A DNA stretch of 64,000 nucleotides, from the NCBI GenBank assembly GCA_963668655.2, contig CAXXPQ010000001.1, positions 558,001 to 622,000 of the forward strand. Direction: 5' to 3'. Position numbers and translations under genes: made by a program. The DNA is from G963668655 sp963668655 (lineage in GTDB: Bacteria > Myxococcota_A > SURF-8). Of the stretch, positions 52,898 through 61,016 are shown piece after piece; positions within the stretch are counted from its first letter, which is position 1; each line of letters begins with the position of its first letter. Under the pieces are notes generated by a model that was not told the origin of the DNA, did no database searches, and worked only from the letters and a program-made list of their open reading frames with translations.

Positions 52898-54178
52898 TCA
52901 GTCCCGCTTGAAGGAGTGATACAGTTTGGAATACTTCGGCGGCCGATATCCTTCCAGCCGATCGCCTCCCTCCATTTCGATCAGCGTACGCACTTTGATG
53001 GGCAGTCCGTAGAGGTTGATGAAGCCCTCGGCGTCGCTCTGGTCGTACACGTCGTCCTGTCCGAAGGTGGCGAAATCCTCGCGGTACAGGGAATACGGCG
53101 AACGGCGGCCGCGCACGATGAGGTTGCCCTTGTACAGGAAAAGCCGCACCTCGCCGGTGACGTTGTGCTGGGTCTCGGCCACGAAGGCGTCCAGGGCTTC
53201 CCGCAGCGGCACGAAATAGCGCCCGTTGTAAATCAGTTCCGCGTACTTGGGCGCAAGCTGCTCCTTGAAATGCAGGGTCTCGGCGTCCAGCACCAGGGTT
53301 TCCAGTTCCCGATGGGCGCGATACAGAATGGTGCCGCCCGGGGTTTCGTAGATGCCGCGGCTTTTCATGCCCACCAGGCGGTTTTCCACGATATCCACGC
53401 GCCCTATGCCGTGTTCGCGACCGAAAGCGTTCAGCGTGGTCAGAAGCGCCGCGCCGGACATTTTCTCCCCGTCCACGGAAACCGGTTCGCCTTTTTCGAA
53501 ACCGATGGTCACCTCCCGGCCTTCGTCCGGAGCCTCCCAGGGGGCCTTGGTGATCTGAAACACGTCGTCCGGTGCGCTCTGCCAGGGATCTTCCAGTTCC
53601 CCGCCCTCGCTGGACAGGTGGAACAGGTTGCGGTCGTGGCTGTAAACGCCTTTTTTCTTCACCTTCAGTTCCACCCCGTGCGCCTCGGCATAGGCCACGG
53701 CGTCCTCCCGACTGCGGATGTCCCACACCCGCCAGGGCGCCAGCACCCGGATTTTCGGATTGAAAGCCTTGAAGCCCAGTTCGAAACGCACCTGATCGTT
53801 GCCCTTTCCCGTACAGCCGTGGGCCACGGCGTCCGCGTTTTCCGCTTCCACCGTTTCCATCATAGCCTTGGCGATCAGCGGCCGGGCGATGCTGGTTCCG
53901 AGCAGGTAGCTGCCTTCGTAGATCGCGCCGGACCGGATCATGGGAAAGATGTAGTCGGTGCAGAATTCCTCCTTCAGGTCGGCGATGACCACCTTTTCCG
54001 CCCCGGTTTTCAGGGCGCGTTCCTCCAGCCCGTTCAGTTCCTCGTCGCCCTGGCCCACGTCGCCCACGAAGGCCACAACCTTGCAGCCGTGATTTTCCTT
54101 CAGCCAGGGGATGATGATGGACGTATCCAGGCCGCCCGAATACGCCAGCACCGCTTTTTCGATTTTCTGCTCGCCCAT
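52898..54178 (-). CDS. argG: Argininosuccinate synthase
   Basis: ATP-dependent ligase of 426 residues joining citrulline and aspartate. The N-type ATP pyrophosphatase loop is AYSGGLDTSIIIPWL; GCKVVAFVGDVGQG, HGCTGKGNDQVRFE and EKGEPVSVDG follow in normal order. Slightly longer than common at the C-terminus. I choose ATG 54178 because AAGGA lies 6 nt upstream; the ATG at 54184 would overlap the argR stop as ATGA but has that site at zero spacing. It is second last in the operon, between argR and argH. Confidence 0.97.
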   Translation of the reverse strand: MGEQKIEKAVLAYSGGLDTSIIIPWLKENHGCKVVAFVGDVGQGDEELNGLEERALKTGAEKVVIADLKEEFCTDYIFPMIRSGAIYEGSYLLGTSIARPLIAKAMMETVEAENADAVAHGCTGKGNDQVRFELGFKAFNPKIRVLAPWRVWDIRSREDAVAYAEAHGVELKVKKKGVYSHDRNLFHLSSEGGELEDPWQSAPDDVFQITKAPWEAPDEGREVTIGFEKGEPVSVDGEKMSGAALLTTLNAFGREHGIGRVDIVENRLVGMKSRGIYETPGGTILYRAHRELETLVLDAETLHFKEQLAPKYAELIYNGRYFVPLREALDAFVAETQHNVTGEVRLFLYKGNLIVRGRRSPYSLYREDFATFGQDDVYDQSDAEGFINLYGLPIKVRTLIEMEGGDRLEGYRPPKYSKLYHSFKRD

Positions 54179-54180
54179 GG

Positions 54181-54645
54181 TCATTCCTTCTTTCCTTTTT
54201 TCGTGAAAGCGTCCGGTTGAATGCGTTCCAGATGCCGCAGGATGCCGTCGCTGTCGCTCGCCTTGTCGCAGGCGATGAAAAGCGTATCGTCCCCGGCCAC
54301 GGTGCCCGCCACCTCTTTCCAGCCCTGCTCGTCGATGGCGATGCCCACCAGCCCGGCCTCGCCGGGATGGGTATGCACCACCACCAGATGCGGCCCGCCG
54401 CGCGTCACGCGAAGGATCCGCCCCCGGACTTTTCCGGCGAGCCCCGTAGACGCGCCGACTCCGGGATTGATGTAAATACCGCCGGTCTTGGCCAGTTTCA
54501 GCGCGGCGATGTCCCGGGAAAGCGTGGTCTGCGTAGCGCGATACCCCATCATTTTCAGCAGTTTCCCCAGTTCGCCCTGGCTGTGAACGGCATTGGTTTC
54601 CAGAAGTTCGAGAATCGCCTGCCTGCGTTTTTCCGTTTCCGTCAT
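54181..54645 (-). CDS. argR: Arginine repressor ArgR
   Basis: Arginine-responsive regulator of 154 residues, normal size. The N-terminal winged helix is KRRQAILELLETNAVHSQGELGKLL...ATQTTLSRDIAALKLAK; the C-terminal hexamer domain has VVHTHPGEAGLVGIAIDEQ and GTVAGDDTLFIAC, the arginine-binding GDDT. It lies inside the operon it is likely to control: two ARG-box-like sites overlap and flank the operon promoter at 59.92-59.98 kb. Its start overlaps the end of argE by 4 bp (ATGA), and its stop abuts argG. Confidence 0.95.
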   Translation of the reverse strand: MTETEKRRQAILELLETNAVHSQGELGKLLKMMGYRATQTTLSRDIAALKLAKTGGIYINPGVGASTGLAGKVRGRILRVTRGGPHLVVVHTHPGEAGLVGIAIDEQGWKEVAGTVAGDDTLFIACDKASDSDGILRHLERIQPDAFTKKGKKE

Positions 54646-55736
54646 CGTTTTGCTTCCTTTCCGCCCGGGTCCAAGGCCAGCATCGCCAGCGCCAGCCCGC
54701 GGTAGCCTTCGACACCGCGCTCCAGCGCCGTCAACGGGATATGTTCGTCGGGGCCGTGGGACAGCGCCGGATCTCCCGGCCCCAGTTTGATCGCAAAAAC
54801 GCCCGCCTCCTGAAAGGCGCACCAATCGCTGGCGGCGTCGGAGGCGTAGGTACGGGCCTGCGGCAGCGCCTTCCGGGCTTCCCGAACCAAGGGGTGGTTT
54901 TCCGGGGTGCGGCAGGGCGGCCATAAATCCGCCAGGACCGCGATCTCACACGCCAGTTCTTCTTCCAGCCGCGCCCGAACCGCTTCGCTTCCGACACTCG
55001 GCGTGGTGCGCACGTCCAAAACGGCCCGCGCCTCCGGCGGGCATACGTTGTCGGCCACGCCCGCGTACAAACGCGTGGGGGTCAGGCGCACCGCTCCCAG
55101 ATCCGGATCCTCCGGTCCGATCTTCAGCGTCTCCAGGCGCAGAAGATTCCGACTCAGTTCCAGGATGGCGTTTCGTCCGTCCGTGCGGGCGGCATGCCCC
55201 TGGCGGCCCTTGGCCCGGAGTTCCAGAACCATCAGCCCCCGCTGGCTGGTGGCGATTTGCATATTCGTGGGCTCGCCCACCACGGCGGCGTCGATGGGCG
55301 GAACGCGACGAAGCAGGCCGGGAAGCGAGGGACGGTCGCCTTCCTCTCCCAAAGATAAAAGCACGGAGAGCCTTCCGCGCGCCAGGCCCCTTTCGGCGAT
55401 GCGCGCAGCGGCCCCGATCATGGCGGCCGCACATCCCTTGGCGTCCACCGCGCCGCGTCCGTACAGAAGGCCGTCCCGCACGACGGCGCGATACGGATCC
55501 AGCGACCATCCTTCCCCCTCGGGTACCGTGTCCAGGTGCGTGGCGAACGCCAGATGTCCGCCCGGCAGGTCGCCCGCCACATGGATCCGGAGACCTTCCG
55601 GAAAAACCTCCACGGAGAGTCCCGCCTCCCGCGCGATGCCGGCCGCCTCCTCGACGGCGGCCGCCTCCGAGCCTGTGGGGCTTTTCACGCGGACGAGCCG
55701 CGCGAGAATCGGTTGAGCGTCAGAAAAGCTCTTCAT
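54642..55736 (-). CDS. argE: M20 deacylase, acetylornithine deacetylase-like
   Basis: Zinc-dependent M20 peptidase-family amidohydrolase of 364 residues that would release ornithine from N-acetylornithine. Metal and catalytic residues are visible in FATHLDTVPEG, YGRGAVDAKGCAAAM, LGEEGD and EPTN, with GRQGHAARTDGRNAI of the dimer domain and GPGDPALSHGPDEHI at the end. ArgE, LysK and DapE are hard to separate by eye; the arginine operon context decides for ArgE. It overlaps argB by 17 bp and argR by 4 bp, so translation is tightly coupled. An ArgE-type deacylase implies a linear pathway that needs a separate N-acetylglutamate synthase. Confidence 0.85.
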   Translation of the reverse strand: MKSFSDAQPILARLVRVKSPTGSEAAAVEEAAGIAREAGLSVEVFPEGLRIHVAGDLPGGHLAFATHLDTVPEGEGWSLDPYRAVVRDGLLYGRGAVDAKGCAAAMIGAAARIAERGLARGRLSVLLSLGEEGDRPSLPGLLRRVPPIDAAVVGEPTNMQIATSQRGLMVLELRAKGRQGHAARTDGRNAILELSRNLLRLETLKIGPEDPDLGAVRLTPTRLYAGVADNVCPPEARAVLDVRTTPSVGSEAVRARLEEELACEIAVLADLWPPCRTPENHPLVREARKALPQARTYASDAASDWCAFQEAGVFAIKLGPGDPALSHGPDEHIPLTALERGVEGYRGLALAMLALDPGGKEAKR

Positions 55737-56640
55737 CCTCGTACGCCTTCTTTTCCCGGCGGCCGACGATCATCGTTCCGCAGCCTTTTCCGGTGAACAA
55801 TTCCTCCAAAAGGGAATCCGGCGCGCGGCCGTTCAGAATATGGGTGCGCTTGACGCCGTTTTTCGTGGCGCGCATACAGGCCTCCACCTTGGGCCGCATG
55901 CCCGCCTGGATGCCCCCGGAAGCCAGAAGCGTTTCCAGGTCGTCGTGATCGGCGAAAGGCACCAGCGTTCCGGGATCGGCGGGATCGCGCAGCAGGCCGT
56001 CCGATTCCGTAAGGAAAATCAGTTTGCGCGCGGAAAGCGAAACGGCCAGCGCCTCCGCCACGCCGTCGGCATTGATGTTCAGCAACCCGCCGTCCTCGTC
56101 CGTTCCCAGGCAGGCCAGCACCGGCACGAAGCCGTTATCCATCAGCGAGAGAAAAAGCGCCGGATCCACCCGGCGGATGTCTCCCACCCGACCGAAATCC
56201 ACCGTGCGGCGCACGCCGCCGTCGTCCTCGATCTCCACCGGACCACGCCGCTTCGCCCGGATGCACAGCGCGTCCGCTCCCGTCAGGCCTACCGCCGGAA
56301 CGCCCCGGCGCGCCAGAACCTCCGTGAATCCGGTATTCACCGAACCGGCGAAGATCATCACCGCCAGATCCAGCACCTCCGGCGAGGTGACGCGGCGGCC
56401 CGCCACGATTTCAGGTTCGATTCCCATTTTCCGGGACCATTCCGTGACCTGTTTTCCCCCGCCGTGGACCAGCGCCACCCGGATGCCGAAATCGCCCAAG
56501 AGCGCGATCTGGTCCGCCAGGGATTCGCGTACGGGCGCTTCGTCCAGCAGGCCTCCGCCGATCTTGATGACGAAGGTTTCGTTTTTGTAGCGTCGAATGT
56601 AGGGGCGGGCCCGCTTCAGGCCCTGTATGGACGGTTCCAT
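55720..56640 (-). CDS. argB: Acetylglutamate kinase
   Basis: Amino-acid-kinase-family enzyme of 306 residues that phosphorylates N-acetylglutamate. Motifs are FVIKIGGGLLD, ALVHGGGKQVTEW, AGRRVTSPEVLD, AVGLTGADA, NINADGVAEALAVSL and SGGIQAGMRPKVEA. The N-terminal helix before the kinase core (about 25 residues) resembles that of arginine-sensitive forms. The ATG at 56640 has GAGGAG close upstream, 20 bp after argD. The C-terminus is extended with KGCGTMIVGRREKKAYEDEELF beyond the usual end. Confidence 0.96.
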   Translation of the reverse strand: MEPSIQGLKRARPYIRRYKNETFVIKIGGGLLDEAPVRESLADQIALLGDFGIRVALVHGGGKQVTEWSRKMGIEPEIVAGRRVTSPEVLDLAVMIFAGSVNTGFTEVLARRGVPAVGLTGADALCIRAKRRGPVEIEDDGGVRRTVDFGRVGDIRRVDPALFLSLMDNGFVPVLACLGTDEDGGLLNINADGVAEALAVSLSARKLIFLTESDGLLRDPADPGTLVPFADHDDLETLLASGGIQAGMRPKVEACMRATKNGVKRTHILNGRAPDSLLEELFTGKGCGTMIVGRREKKAYEDEELF

Positions 56641-56660
56641 GTTTCTCCTCGCGAACGTGT

Positions 56661-57818
56661 TTATCCCAATATCGATGACAGCGCCTCCAGAAACCGGGAG
56701 GCTTCGCTTTCGGACAGACCGAACGGGGGCAGGATGCGCGTGACGTCGGCTTCCATGCAGCCTCCGGCCAGAATGGCGTGCTCTTCCCGAAGCGCCGCAG
56801 TGATCTCCTTCGAGGGCCGCTCGGTCCGGAATCCCAGCAACAATCCCCTGCCCCGCACGTCCAATACGCCGGATATCGCTTCCAGACCCCGGAAAATTTG
56901 TTCCCCGCGCGCGCGGGCGTTGTCCACCAGGTTTTCCTTTTCCAGAATATCCAGCGTGGCGACGCCCGCAGCGGACGCCAGGGGACCGCCCCCGAAGGTG
57001 GATCCCAAAAGGCCGGGTTCCGCGTATTCCGCCACGGCCTGCGTGCAGAGTGTCGCCCCCACGGGGAAACCGCCCGCCAACCCCTTGGCCAGCGTGAGGA
57101 TATCGGGAAAAACGTCCTCCCGTTCCGCCACGGTATAGGCGCCGCAACGCCCCGCCCCGCACTGTACTTCGTCGAAGATCAGCAGCGAGCCCGTATCCCG
57201 CGTACGCTTTCGCAACGCCTGTAGAAAGGCGTGGCTGCACGGGCGCGCCCCGGCGATGCCCTGGACCGGCTCCACAATAACGGCCGCCACGTCTTCGTCC
57301 ACGATCGCATCCGGCGCGTCGATGTCGTCGAACGGCAATTCGCGCCGGTGGAGAAACAGGCTCTCTCCTCCCGCAGCGGCGCGTTTGCGATAGCCTTCGA
57401 TGCCGCCGATGGCCGACAATAGCAGGGTGCGGCCGTGAAAACCGCCCTCCACGGAAACCACGGTTTTCCGACCCGTGACCGTGCGCGCCAGGGTCAGGGC
57501 GTTCTCGTTGGCCTCGGCCCCGCTGTTGGAGAAAAAGACGCCGACCATGCCGACGCCCACGCGCTCCACCAGGCGTTTCGCGAAATCGCGCCGCACGGCC
57601 AGGTCCGCGACGTTGGAGTAGAACGTCAAGGAGCGAGCCTGCGCGGCGATGGCCTCCGCCCATACCGGATGTGCGTGCCCCAGCGATGCCACGGCGTGAC
57701 CCCCGTACATATCCAGGTACTCACGCCCGTTCGCGTCCCATACGCGACAGCCTTCGCCCCGCGAAAGCTCCAGCGGCCAGAGGTTGTAGACCGGCAGTTC
57801 GGGCAATGCGCTCAGCAT
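56661..57818 (-). CDS. argD: Acetylornithine aminotransferase
   Basis: Class III PLP aminotransferase of 385 residues converting N-acetylglutamate semialdehyde to N-acetylornithine. Conserved parts are YLDMYGGHAVASLGHAHP, FFSNSGAEANENAL, GGFHGRT, LLIFDEVQCGAGRCG with the cofactor Asp, and LTLAKGLAGGFPVGA with the Schiff-base lysine. The ending is normal. The first codons overlap the end of argC by 7 bp. Ornithine or GABA aminotransferase is a formal alternative, but the operon fixes the role. Confidence 0.95.
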   Translation of the reverse strand: MLSALPELPVYNLWPLELSRGEGCRVWDANGREYLDMYGGHAVASLGHAHPVWAEAIAAQARSLTFYSNVADLAVRRDFAKRLVERVGVGMVGVFFSNSGAEANENALTLARTVTGRKTVVSVEGGFHGRTLLLSAIGGIEGYRKRAAAGGESLFLHRRELPFDDIDAPDAIVDEDVAAVIVEPVQGIAGARPCSHAFLQALRKRTRDTGSLLIFDEVQCGAGRCGAYTVAEREDVFPDILTLAKGLAGGFPVGATLCTQAVAEYAEPGLLGSTFGGGPLASAAGVATLDILEKENLVDNARARGEQIFRGLEAISGVLDVRGRGLLLGFRTERPSKEITAALREEHAILAGGCMEADVTRILPPFGLSESEASRFLEALSSILG

Positions 57819-58846
57819 GGATAGATGCCTCCGAATTCCAGCCCGGCGGTCTCGGGAAGTCCGAGCGCCAGGTTCATGTTCTGCACCGCCTGTCCGGCCG
57901 CGCCCTTCACCAGATTGTCCAACGCCAGCGTAAGCGCCGCCTGGCCGTCCTTTTCCGATACGTGGACGTGAACGTGATTGGTGCCCGCGACTTCCGCCAG
58001 TTTCGGCGGCTCGTCCAGCACGGTTACGAACGGATGGGGCGCGTATCTCCGGGCGTACAGATCGGCCACGCTCTCGTTTTCGATTCCGGGATCGGGCAAC
58101 AGCGCCGTGGCGTGGATCCCCCTTACGAAGGGACCGGAGTGAGCCAGCAGGCGGACGACGGCCCGCTTGCCGCCGGGCGGGGAAAGCGCACGGGCGATTT
58201 CCGGTTCATGCTGATGGGCCAGAAGTTTGTAGGCGTAGAAATTGCCGTCCCGGAAAGGATGATGCGTCCCGGTCTTCGGGCGGATGCCGGAACCGGAGGA
58301 ACCCGTCACCGCGAAGACGCCTACGCTTTCCGGAAGTTTTCCGAGTTCCGCCAGCGGCAACAGCAGCAATTCGGCCGCCGTGGCGAAGCAACCCGGATTG
58401 GCGATGGCCGACACGTTTTCCGGAAGTTCGCCCGCCTCGCACAGACCGTAATGAAAACGGGACGAAAGCTCGAAACAGGCGTGGGGGCCGTAGACGGATT
58501 CGAAAGCCGCGCGGTCGTCCAGACGAAAATCGCCCGCCAGGTCCAGCACCAGCCCCGGCGCGGCCGCCAGAAGATCCGGCATGAAGGCCATGCTCTCGCC
58601 GTGGGGCAGGGCCAGAAAGATCACGTCGGCGTCCGTCGCCGCATCGACCACGGAACCTCCGGAAAAGGTCAGAGGCGGCGCGTGGCGAAGCGCCGGATGA
58701 ACGCGGTGAACGGGAAGATCGGCCCGGCTTCGGGACAGGGCCGTCAATCGTCCGCAGGCGGGATGTCCCAGAAGAATCCGCAACAGTTCGCCGCCGGCCA
58801 TGCCGCCCGCGCCGGCCACGACGATGTTCAGCAGGCTCTCATGCAT
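57812..58846 (-). CDS. argC: N-acetyl-gamma-glutamyl-phosphate reductase
   Basis: NADPH-dependent reductase of 344 residues. The Rossmann loop is VVAGAGGMAGGELLRILLGHP; the catalytic cysteine is in AIANPGCFATAAEL; GSSGSGIRPKTGTHHPFRDGNFYAYKLLAHQHEPEI follows, as in type 1 ArgC. The glycine loop reads GAGGMAG where GASGYAG is usual. It overlaps the DUF1611 gene before it by 8 bp and argD after it by 7 bp, so the three form a translationally coupled head of the operon. Confidence 0.95.
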   Translation of the reverse strand: MHESLLNIVVAGAGGMAGGELLRILLGHPACGRLTALSRSRADLPVHRVHPALRHAPPLTFSGGSVVDAATDADVIFLALPHGESMAFMPDLLAAAPGLVLDLAGDFRLDDRAAFESVYGPHACFELSSRFHYGLCEAGELPENVSAIANPGCFATAAELLLLPLAELGKLPESVGVFAVTGSSGSGIRPKTGTHHPFRDGNFYAYKLLAHQHEPEIARALSPPGGKRAVVRLLAHSGPFVRGIHATALLPDPGIENESVADLYARRYAPHPFVTVLDEPPKLAEVAGTNHVHVHVSEKDGQAALTLALDNLVKGAAGQAVQNMNLALGLPETAGLEFGGIYPC

Positions 58847-59906
58847 GCGCCGTCCCCTTCGCTTTCAGGGCGTTTTCCACCACGTCCGCCAGGGCGGCCA
58901 TGTCGTGCCGGGCGTTGTGCGCCGCCAGGTCCAGATGGTCCCGGATATAGGCGCAACCCACCTGATTGTCCGTGACCGGACCGGCCACGGCATGGATGGA
59001 AAGCCCGTAATCGTGCGTGTAGATGTGTTTCGCTCCGAAGATGGCCACCGGGTCCGGGGCGCAGACCACATGGCACGCCGCCCAGGACATCATCTCCGGA
59101 TCGGCCAGAATGTCCGATACCCCGTAGTCGCCCAACAGGCCGTCGCCCAGTTCCGCCACCACGGCGTCCGGAGCTTCTTTTGCAACGCGCCGAACCAGTT
59201 CCCGGGCCACGGGCAGGATGTGTCCCTTGCGGGTGGAGACCACTCCGGCGTCGGTGAAATCGTAGGCCGGATCCGCTCCGGCGTCCCGCATGGCCAGAAT
59301 GTCACGGCGCAGGCTGACGCCCGTCAATTTGCAGGCACCCACGCGCAGCCCCCGCCGGGTCAGATGGCGCACGATCTCGGTGGCCGCCACGGTTTTTCCG
59401 CTGTTCATGCTGGACCCGGCCACGTAGATCACCGGGGGAACCGGTACGGCCTCGGCGTCTTCCGGAATCGGTTCCGGTCGGATGCGGGCCGGAACCCCGA
59501 TGCGGTCGCCCAGGCTGGGATAGGTCAGGATGGCTCCCAGCACTTCCGCGTCGAACGGGCGGCCCAGTTCCGGATTCGCCGATGTGCAACGGCCGAGTAC
59601 GCCGCCCAGGTTCAGTACCTGCACGATGTCGCCGGGGGAAAGCGATTCCGGAACCACGCCCGCATATCCTTTCAACGCCATGCGGTATCCCAGAATCCCC
59701 GCCAGCACGTCTCCGGCTCGAAGCTGGATCATGCGCCCGCCCACGTCCTCGATGGTATTGTAGGCGTACTTGTCGTTCAGGATGCGCACTGCCAGGAGAC
59801 TGCCCTCCTTGGCCGGAATTTCGTCGCCCACCATGACGCGCGGCTGCAGCTTTGCCGTGCGCGTGGCCGATGCGATGCGGTCGAGTTTCTGTTTTCTTAC
59901 AAGCAT
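58839..59906 (-). CDS. DUF1611-family P-loop protein heading the arginine operon
   Basis: Cytoplasmic protein of 355 residues. An N-terminal beta-rich domain (about 1-135) precedes a P-loop half with VIYVAGSSMNSGKTVAATEIV and CKLTGVSLRRDILAMRDAGADPAYDFTDAGVVST, the pattern of DUF1611 proteins. One DUF1611 branch (DgcN) has been described as a D-glutamate N-acetyltransferase. Here the gene is first in an arginine operon that has no argA or argJ, and it overlaps argC by 8 bp. I therefore infer, without proof, that it supplies N-acetylglutamate or a related acylated precursor. The start is the ATG at 59906, with only a weak GGA upstream. A regulator or scaffold of ArgC is the alternative. Confidence 0.75.
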   Translation of the reverse strand: MLVRKQKLDRIASATRTAKLQPRVMVGDEIPAKEGSLLAVRILNDKYAYNTIEDVGGRMIQLRAGDVLAGILGYRMALKGYAGVVPESLSPGDIVQVLNLGGVLGRCTSANPELGRPFDAEVLGAILTYPSLGDRIGVPARIRPEPIPEDAEAVPVPPVIYVAGSSMNSGKTVAATEIVRHLTRRGLRVGACKLTGVSLRRDILAMRDAGADPAYDFTDAGVVSTRKGHILPVARELVRRVAKEAPDAVVAELGDGLLGDYGVSDILADPEMMSWAACHVVCAPDPVAIFGAKHIYTHDYGLSIHAVAGPVTDNQVGCAYIRDHLDLAAHNARHDMAALADVVENALKAKGTAHA

Positions 59907-59923
59907 GGAACATCCGTAAAGAT

Positions 59924-59957
59924 GAATAAATATGCTACTTCCTGGGAATATATATTC
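59924..59957 (-). promoter_or_regulatory. Tandem ARG boxes (ArgR operators)
   Basis: GAATATATATTC (59946-59957) is a perfect palindrome equal to the GAAT-WWWW-ATTC core of the ARG box. A weaker half-matching copy, GAATAAATATGC, is at 59924-59935, 22 bp away, close to the two-turn spacing of tandem boxes in enterobacteria. The strong box covers the -10 element of the operon promoter. Confidence 0.75.
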
Positions 59958-59977
59958 TTTTTAGGCGCGACTGTCAA
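59949..59977 (-). promoter_or_regulatory. Arginine operon promoter
   Basis: On the minus strand a consensus TTGACA (59972-59977) is separated by 17 bp from TATATA (59949-59954). The start should be near 59942, some 36 nt before the DUF1611 start codon. Confidence 0.85.
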
Positions 59978-60052
59978 GAAATTTCCCGCTTTCGCGTTCT
60001 TTCTGAACACGACCCCGGAATCACGTTCCTCTTTCCTCCCGCGATCCACTTC

Positions 60053-60317
60053 GTGATCCGGGTCTTTTGTGATGAGAAAGGATCGCCTTTGAGGGATAGA
60101 CGGGTTCTTCCAAAGGCAGGCTTGCGCCATATCCGTTGGCATGTGTTGCGCCACACCTTTGCCAGTCATTTGGTGATGCGAGGAGCACCCCTTCCGACCG
60201 TACAGGAACCCTTAGGCCATAGCACGATTCCAGACGACCATGCGTTACTCGCATTTAAGACCGGAAGCGAAGCGTGAAGCCGTGGAGCTATTGCAAACCT
60301 ACGGCTCTATAGCGGCA
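60053..60317 (+). pseudogene. Tyrosine recombinase (integrase) C-terminal remnant, frameshifted
   Basis: Fragment of a phage/XerD-type integrase. The frame reads VFCDEKGSPLRD, then AGLRHIRWHVLRHTFASHLVMRG, with the conserved HxxR box, and LGHSTI. There one extra C (at 60230/60231) shifts the frame; in the next frame the sequence continues TTMRYSHLRPEAKREAVELLQTYG, holding the nucleophile Tyr. Removing the extra base restores the usual STIQTTMRYSHL. The N-terminal two thirds are missing. The element is dead and lies beside a tRNA 3'-end relic, as expected for an integrated island's border. Confidence 0.85.
60300..60317 (+). repeat. 18-bp direct repeat, copy 1
   Basis: TACGGCTCTATAGCGGCA, identical to 60522-60539, 222 bp downstream. 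It overlaps the end of the integrase remnant. The pair may mark a past insertion, deletion or partial duplication. Confidence 0.85.
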
Positions 60318-60323
60318 AAAAAA

Positions 60324-60353
60324 AAAACGGCGAGCTTTGCAACTCACCGTTTT
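60324..60353. terminator. Bidirectional intrinsic terminator
   Basis: AAAACGGCGAG (60324-60334) and CTCACCGTTTT (60343-60353) pair at 10 of 11 positions around an 8-base loop, flanked by an A-run on one side and a T-run on the other, so transcripts from either direction should stop here. Confidence 0.75.
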
Positions 60354-60366
60354 CACAAAGGAACTT

Positions 60367-60391
60367 TGGTAGCGGAGGAGGGACTTGAACC
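60367..60391 (-). tRNA. tRNA 3'-end relic (likely attachment site), not a full tRNA
   Basis: On the minus strand GGTTCAAGTCCCTCC followed by TCCGCTACCA is the T-loop, acceptor 3' strand and CCA end of a tRNA. The 5' part of the molecule is absent: upstream bases do not complete the T-stem. Such 25-bp tails are left when an element integrates into a tRNA gene, so this is probably an att relic. Confidence 0.65.
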
Positions 60392-60521
60392 TATCTTAGT
60401 GAAAAGTAAATAACCAAGTCGAAACGCGACCTTGGCCGTTATCTACTTGAAATCGCTCATTAAGTCTCTTCCACCTCGTTCCTTCTATTTCCGCTACGTT
60501 CCACCTGTTGGTGCGACTTTA

Positions 60522-60539
60522 CGGCTCTATAGCGGCACC
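60522..60539 (+). repeat. 18-bp direct repeat, copy 2
   Basis: Second copy of TACGGCTCTATAGCGGCA (copy 1 at 60300-60317). It lies in noncoding AT-rich sequence between the tRNA relic and the first small cargo gene. Confidence 0.85.
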
Positions 60540-60597
60540 ATTGCCATTGGCTCTTTGACAATCCGCCACCACGGAGAGGCAAGGCAGAGGAAAACAT

Positions 60598-60894
60598 ATG
60601 GAAACAACATTGACTTTACACAACTTAGAAAAATCGCTAATCGAAAGATTAGACGAACACGCAGGCGATATCCTTACTTCGCTCTGCCCCGAAGACTCAT
60701 TACATGAGCATGTCGAAAGTGAAGTGCCAATTTACAACGACGACATCTTGGACCTATGCAAAAACGACCCATGGCTTGGTTCAGAGGAACCACCGCTTCC
60801 GTCGAAAAACGCCTATCAGTCGCTATTAACGAATATCTTCGAATATTTGCTGGAGAAAGCGCACGAATGGCTGGCGCAAAATCAGCTTCACTAA
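60598..60894 (+). CDS. Small acidic protein of unknown function, island cargo
   Basis: Protein of 98 residues with no family I recognise. It is acidic and mostly helical (LHNLEKSLIERLDEHAGDILTSLC; NAYQSLLTNIFEYLLEKAHEWLAQN), with no signal peptide, membrane segment or Cys motif. AGAGGA 6 nt before the ATG supports the start. Base composition is AT-rich and unlike the chromosome around it. Its size and charge would fit an antitoxin, immunity or adaptor protein, but no partner is evident. Confidence 0.5.
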   Translation: METTLTLHNLEKSLIERLDEHAGDILTSLCPEDSLHEHVESEVPIYNDDILDLCKNDPWLGSEEPPLPSKNAYQSLLTNIFEYLLEKAHEWLAQNQLH

Positions 60895-61016
60895 TTCTTA
60901 ATGCCTTGCCTCTCCTGGTGATAGATACCGTTCTTTGAAAACCGAATCGTAATGAGGGGGCAAAGCTTTTTCTCGCCTTTCAAAAAAGGCGAGCCTAACT
61001 TCTAACCTACAACTCT

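Noticed and set aside
60367..60391. A functional tRNA gene
   Set aside because: Only the T-loop, acceptor 3' strand and CCA are present; D-arm, anticodon and 5' acceptor strand are missing and the T-stem does not close, so it is listed as a relic.
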